A stretch of DNA of 64,000 nt. It comes from Flagellimonas aequoris (GTDB lineage Bacteria; Bacteroidota; Bacteroidia; Flavobacteriales; Flavobacteriaceae). A model generated the notes under the pieces. The model saw only the letters and a program-made list of their open reading frames with translations, did not search any database and had not been told where the DNA came from. The stretch is from assembly GCF_003584165.1 (NCBI RefSeq), contig NZ_QXFJ01000030.1, positions 806,001 to 870,000 on the forward strand, read 5' to 3'. The translations under genes were made by a program, and so were the position numbers. The first letter of the stretch is position 1. Every line of letters starts with the position of its first letter. This document shows, one piece after another, positions 60,916 through 64,000 of this stretch.

Positions 60916-62187
60916 TTAGGAAGGTTTCATTTGCACAGTCTGTACTGCTAGATTATTTTTTAGTTTTACCAAGGCAATTGGAAAATTTTTACAGTGCGAG
61001 TAATTCCGATCGATATGCCGCAGTACGGAACCGACAATGGGTCTAAAGTTCATGTCCTCTTGATTTTTCTCGCCTTCCGCAAAACGCCATTCCCCCGTAC
61101 CGTAGTGCTTTTTGAGGAACGCCGTTCTTTCATTGTTTTTTAGCACAATGGCTTCTTTTTCGACCACAAAATTCTTTTTGACAATGACCTCTTTCGAGAG
61201 GTACAATCTTTCTTGGGCAGAAATTTCCTTGGATTGCATGAGTTTTTTATAAGTTTCCCATTGCAATCGTGAATGTCCGTTAACTTCCTCTTTGCGTCGA
61301 ACATAAAGGACGCCTTGATGGATACCAAGTTGTAGACCGTGCTTTAGATAGGCTATGAGTTCTATCTTGCTGTCCAGAAAGCGTTCCTTGAATTCCTGCA
61401 TGCCGAAATAGAGGGATTCGGATTTTGGTGCCGTCTCCAGAAAGGACTGAAACACCAAGTAGCGCTCCGTAGCTTCCGTAAGGGTCATGATATTGTATTT
61501 TCCTTCGAATTCCGAAAGATGGAACTGTTTGCCTACATATTGTATGGGATCGGATACCACCTGCTCGCTTGGTAGTAAAATCGATTCCTTGAAATAGGGA
61601 TTGCTTTGGAAGGTCAGTTGGACGGCATCATTATAAAATGCCGCAATATTTCTGCTATCCTTTCTTTCGTTTTGCAATCGGTCGGCCCCATAAAAGGAAT
61701 GCTCAAATCGAAGCGAACTTTTTTCTACCGGATGTAAGGCCGAAACCGATTGACGCAAGCCTCGACCGTCGTAGGTTTTCCATAAAGGAATATTACCGTG
61801 GGTAGTGCTGGCCATAAAAAAGGTTTGGGTATTGAACTGAAACCCGAATTTTATCGCGCACAAAAGCGAATCGCTTTCCAAAATCCTAAAATTCCCGATA
61901 GGAACGATTTTATGGTCGTGGTTTACCAGTAGTTCTTTTTCCTTGCCTTGGGCCAATAGCTTTTTAAGGTTTCCATCGATATAGCCCTTTTTGGCAAGGT
62001 TTAGCCGTTTGATATAATCGAGCTTTTTAAGGTCTTTGACTTCATCAGTGGTTATCGAGTCATATTCCAGCTTACCAAAGGCCCTAAAATCTATATCTTT
62101 CGACATTTGCCTGTAATTATTGACAGTATGGTAGAAGCGCCTTGCAAAGCGTGCAGCTCTTTTCCAAATTGGGATTTTATTTTCCAT
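60916..62187 (-). CDS. hypothetical element protein
   Basis: About 423 residues. The ATG at 62187 is used because it overlaps the M23 stop by 11 bp; the longer frame starts inside the peptidase gene. The N-terminal end is basic (ENKIPIWKRAARFARRFYH). The rest is alpha/beta with regions like LYFGMQEFKERFLDSKIELIAYL and a C-terminal GTGEWRFAEGEKNQED. I recognise no family. It lies in the operon with the M23 peptidase, so a mobilisation role is likely but unproven. Confidence 0.65.
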   Translation of the reverse strand: MENKIPIWKRAARFARRFYHTVNNYRQMSKDIDFRAFGKLEYDSITTDEVKDLKKLDYIKRLNLAKKGYIDGNLKKLLAQGKEKELLVNHDHKIVPIGNFRILESDSLLCAIKFGFQFNTQTFFMASTTHGNIPLWKTYDGRGLRQSVSALHPVEKSSLRFEHSFYGADRLQNERKDSRNIAAFYNDAVQLTFQSNPYFKESILLPSEQVVSDPIQYVGKQFHLSEFEGKYNIMTLTEATERYLVFQSFLETAPKSESLYFGMQEFKERFLDSKIELIAYLKHGLQLGIHQGVLYVRRKEEVNGHSRLQWETYKKLMQSKEISAQERLYLSKEVIVKKNFVVEKEAIVLKNNERTAFLKKHYGTGEWRFAEGEKNQEDMNFRPIVGSVLRHIDRNYSHCKNFPIALVKLKNNLAVQTVQMKPS

Positions 62188-63013
62188 GAGTATTGGGTTT
62201 AATATCCATGACTTCGGCATAGATGGTTTTCTTTAGGTTAAAGGATGGCCTTGGATCGATTTTGACTTCATTCTTCCAAACTTCGTAATGCAGATGAAAT
62301 CCCGTGGAACTACCCGAACTACCAACCGTTGCTATAAGCTCATGTTGGTCAATAGTCTGTCCTTTGGCGACCAATACCTTTTCCAAATGTCCGTAGAGGG
62401 TCTTAAAACCGAACCGGTGCCTGATGATAATATGGATGCCATAACCATTTTCTGAATAAATGACCTCGGACACGGTTCCCGCGGCCGATGCATATATAGG
62501 CTTGCCTGATGGAGCGGCCAGATCGATACCAAAATGGGTTTTCGTTTTTTTGGAAATGGGATGGGTACGCATGCCATACCTACTTGACAATGAATAATTG
62601 CCCTTTTCCAAGGGAACACACGAGGGAAACTGGTGCAGGAGTTCCGGTCGGTATGTCAAATATGTTTCCAAAGTAGCTATATAGGAGTAATCCGGAATTT
62701 GATACAGGTACTTGGCAATCCGTTCTTCAATGGCCAATAACAAATGTTCCCGTTCCTTATCCACAATGGTACTATCAAAGCGGTCGGTTTTAAAATTGTC
62801 CTTTAGCCGTTCCCCGTAATTTTCCATGGCAACGGTTGTTTCCCGAAGTTTTGAATTCGAAAAACCAAAACCATTTCCGATGACATAGAAAAGACAAAGA
62901 AGTATCAGAAAGAGCAAGTGGGCCAGTTCCTTTCGACCCATACCGCTGATATAGCAATGTCCAACTATTCGCAATTTTTTCCCTAATAAATTTGCAGATT
63001 CAAAAAAATTCAT
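62177..63013 (-). CDS. M23 family peptidoglycan metallopeptidase
   Basis: A 278-residue protein with an N-terminal membrane helix (ELAHLLFLILLCLFYVIG, about 31-48) and a C-terminal lysostaphin-type domain: YGMRTHPISKKTKTHFGIDLAAPSG (Zn ligands His and Asp) and GFHLHYEVWKN (HxH). Such enzymes open the peptidoglycan for conjugative transfer machinery. It faces the envelope. A good minus-strand promoter (TTG 63059-63057, 19 nt, TAAATTTG 63037-63030) starts this operon, and it diverges from the primase/toprim-like gene. Confidence 0.9.
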   Translation of the reverse strand: MNFFESANLLGKKLRIVGHCYISGMGRKELAHLLFLILLCLFYVIGNGFGFSNSKLRETTVAMENYGERLKDNFKTDRFDSTIVDKEREHLLLAIEERIAKYLYQIPDYSYIATLETYLTYRPELLHQFPSCVPLEKGNYSLSSRYGMRTHPISKKTKTHFGIDLAAPSGKPIYASAAGTVSEVIYSENGYGIHIIIRHRFGFKTLYGHLEKVLVAKGQTIDQHELIATVGSSGSSTGFHLHYEVWKNEVKIDPRPSFNLKKTIYAEVMDIKPNTHGK

Positions 63014-63059
63014 ATATTTGCTTTATCTACAAATTTATAATTTATTTGCAAATAAGCAA
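62992..63059. promoter_or_regulatory. divergent promoters with a 14-bp palindrome
   Basis: The plus strand has TTG (62992-62994), 18 nt, TATATTTG (63013-63020) for the primase/toprim-like gene. The minus strand has TTG (63059-63057), 19 nt, TAAATTTG (63037-63030) for the M23 operon. The perfect palindrome TTATTTGCAAATAA (63042-63055) lies in the minus-strand spacer, close to the plus-strand start at 63063, a good place for a shared repressor. Confidence 0.6.
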
Positions 63060-63062
63060 GAA

Positions 63063-64000
63063 ATGAAAAAAAATTGGCTAACAGAAGACCATCGCATCGA
63101 CCTCCCGAAGCTTTTTAAGCATCTTGGCTTTCGAGCGGTACAACGGGAAAGAACACATTATCTATACAAAGGTAACGGCGCGCAATACGTTATCCTCAAC
63201 ACCGAAAAGGGCTATCTGTACTATAAAATAGAACGCCCGGATGAAAAACTATCGGCCTCGGATCTGATTACCGAACATGTATCGAAAACCGAGGGAATGG
63301 ACAAAGAAATGCTCTGGGACAAAGTGGACACCTATTATAGAGAGGTGTTACGGACAGAAAGTTTATTGGTTAGCGACAATACAGAAAGCACCGTTGAAAC
63401 AGTAACAAAAGATTTCAACCATTTTCTTGCTTATGCCTTACCCTTGGATAAAAACACCGATGGACTCTACAAAAATTTAGACGATATGGCACCTTTTGAG
63501 GGGCGCATCTTCAAAAATAAGGAAGACGAAGTCCTATTTCCACTGTTCAATATCCAGAACGAGGTCTGTGGGTATTTTACGGATACCGAGCAAGAGGTGC
63601 TCCCTTATAAGGAATCGGCCATCAAACATTCGTTGTGGTATTCCAATATTCCCAAAAAAATCGATGGACTGTTCCTTTTTAAAGATCCTAAAGAGGCGTT
63701 GGCGTTCCATAGAAAATTCCAGTTTAAAAACGTCGTATATCTCGCTTTGGGGGCTATCAATGCCCAAACGACACGAATTCTTTTTCAAATCCAGCGTTTG
63801 ACCAAGGTGGATAAGCTTTTTTTGAGCTTTACAGGCTATAAAAAACTGGAGGGGTATTTACGCGACCTGCATTTTATATCCTATGTGGAGGATTCGGATT
63901 TTAAACTGCATTTGACCGATAGGGATATGGTAATCGATTTCCCAATGGGAAACGAGAAATCCTTTTCCCGATTTTATGATCATACGCGGCGGTTCAATAC
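63063..64000 (+). CDS. primase/toprim-like element protein, C-terminus beyond right edge
   Basis: The frame is open from the ATG at 63063 (MKKNWLTEDHRIDLPKLFKHL) to the last base, more than 310 codons. A helical N-terminus of primase type (YLYKGNGAQYVILNTEKGYLYYKIERP) precedes an alpha/beta region with DGLFLFKDPKEALAFHRKF and VVYLALGAINAQT, which resembles a toprim core with weak acidic motifs. In Bacteroidota conjugative elements a gene like this codes a primase-like protein used in transfer. The assignment is by analogy; the window ends before the domain is complete. Confidence 0.6.
   Translation, partial: MKKNWLTEDHRIDLPKLFKHLGFRAVQRERTHYLYKGNGAQYVILNTEKGYLYYKIERPDEKLSASDLITEHVSKTEGMDKEMLWDKVDTYYREVLRTESLLVSDNTESTVETVTKDFNHFLAYALPLDKNTDGLYKNLDDMAPFEGRIFKNKEDEVLFPLFNIQNEVCGYFTDTEQEVLPYKESAIKHSLWYSNIPKKIDGLFLFKDPKEALAFHRKFQFKNVVYLALGAINAQTTRILFQIQRLTKVDKLFLSFTGYKKLEGYLRDLHFISYVEDSDFKLHLTDRDMVIDFPMGNEKSFSRFYDHTRRFN

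Larger units (their letters stand above)
43100..64000 (+). mobile_element. integrative conjugative element inserted at tRNA-Met (left part; right end beyond window)
   Basis: The element starts within the anticodon arm of a tRNA-Met gene and brings an intact tRNA-Met immediately inside. It holds AT-rich cargo (defence-like gene pairs, HipBST-type toxin-antitoxin, RadC/JAB) followed by genes typical of Bacteroidota conjugative elements (adenine-methylase/SNF2-helicase fusion, M23 peptidase, primase/toprim-like protein). No integrase, tra genes, relaxase or right attachment site is inside the window, so the class is inferred and the right end is unknown. The left boundary is approximate. Confidence 0.75.

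Overview
The window looks like a chromosome segment of a marine-type Flavobacteriaceae bacterium (Muricauda/Flagellimonas-like is my best guess). The support is Bacteroidota promoters (TTG, about 19 nt, TAnnTTTG), almost no Shine-Dalgarno sequences, lineage families (DUF2911, DUF4290, BshB1, fused CcsB-CcsA, SprB repeats, TPR-histidine kinase) and many TGATG/ATGA operon overlaps.

1-8.4 kb (minus strand) is a three-gene set of large secreted proteins: a 1571-residue protein, an FN3 protein and a SprB-repeat protein cut by the left edge. 8.5-43.0 kb is ordinary core genome: tRNA-His, a TPR sensor kinase, a cystathionine-lyase-type enzyme with bacillithiol deacetylase BshB1, a MATE transporter behind a strongly structured leader, CcsBA, a DUF2520-KdsC-Maf operon, U32 protein with ferredoxin, secreted PIG-L protein with a 33-residue membrane peptide and a Na+/solute symporter, an SRPBCC-SDR-photolyase operon behind a perfect inverted repeat, an ArsR plus three SRPBCC operon, MurA, RecQ, Fmt, HU and YqgE.

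At 43.06 kb the core genome stops inside a tRNA-Met gene. The 5' half of one tRNA-Met breaks off just after the anticodon, and an intact tRNA-Met follows 27 nt later. I read this as the left attachment site of an integrative conjugative element (ICE) that runs off the right edge. From 43.2 to 55.4 kb the element carries AT-rich cargo that looks like a defence island: (i) a two-gene helical-repeat protein plus PD-(D/E)xK-like nuclease pair; (ii) a trypsin-like protease with a CxxC/HNH-like protein and a small partner; (iii) a HipB-HipS-HipT type split toxin-antitoxin with three operators spaced exactly 61 bp; (iv) a NdpA-like DNA-binding protein with a three-TM membrane protein. From 55.6 kb the composition returns to core-like and the genes become ICE backbone: a 1623-residue adenine-methylase/SNF2-helicase fusion, two unknowns, an M23 peptidase and a divergent primase/toprim-like gene.

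The best candidates for undescribed systems are pairs (i) and (iv), then (ii). The best non-coding candidates are the MATE leader and the 26.8 kb operator. No database search was possible; all family names come from reading the sequence.
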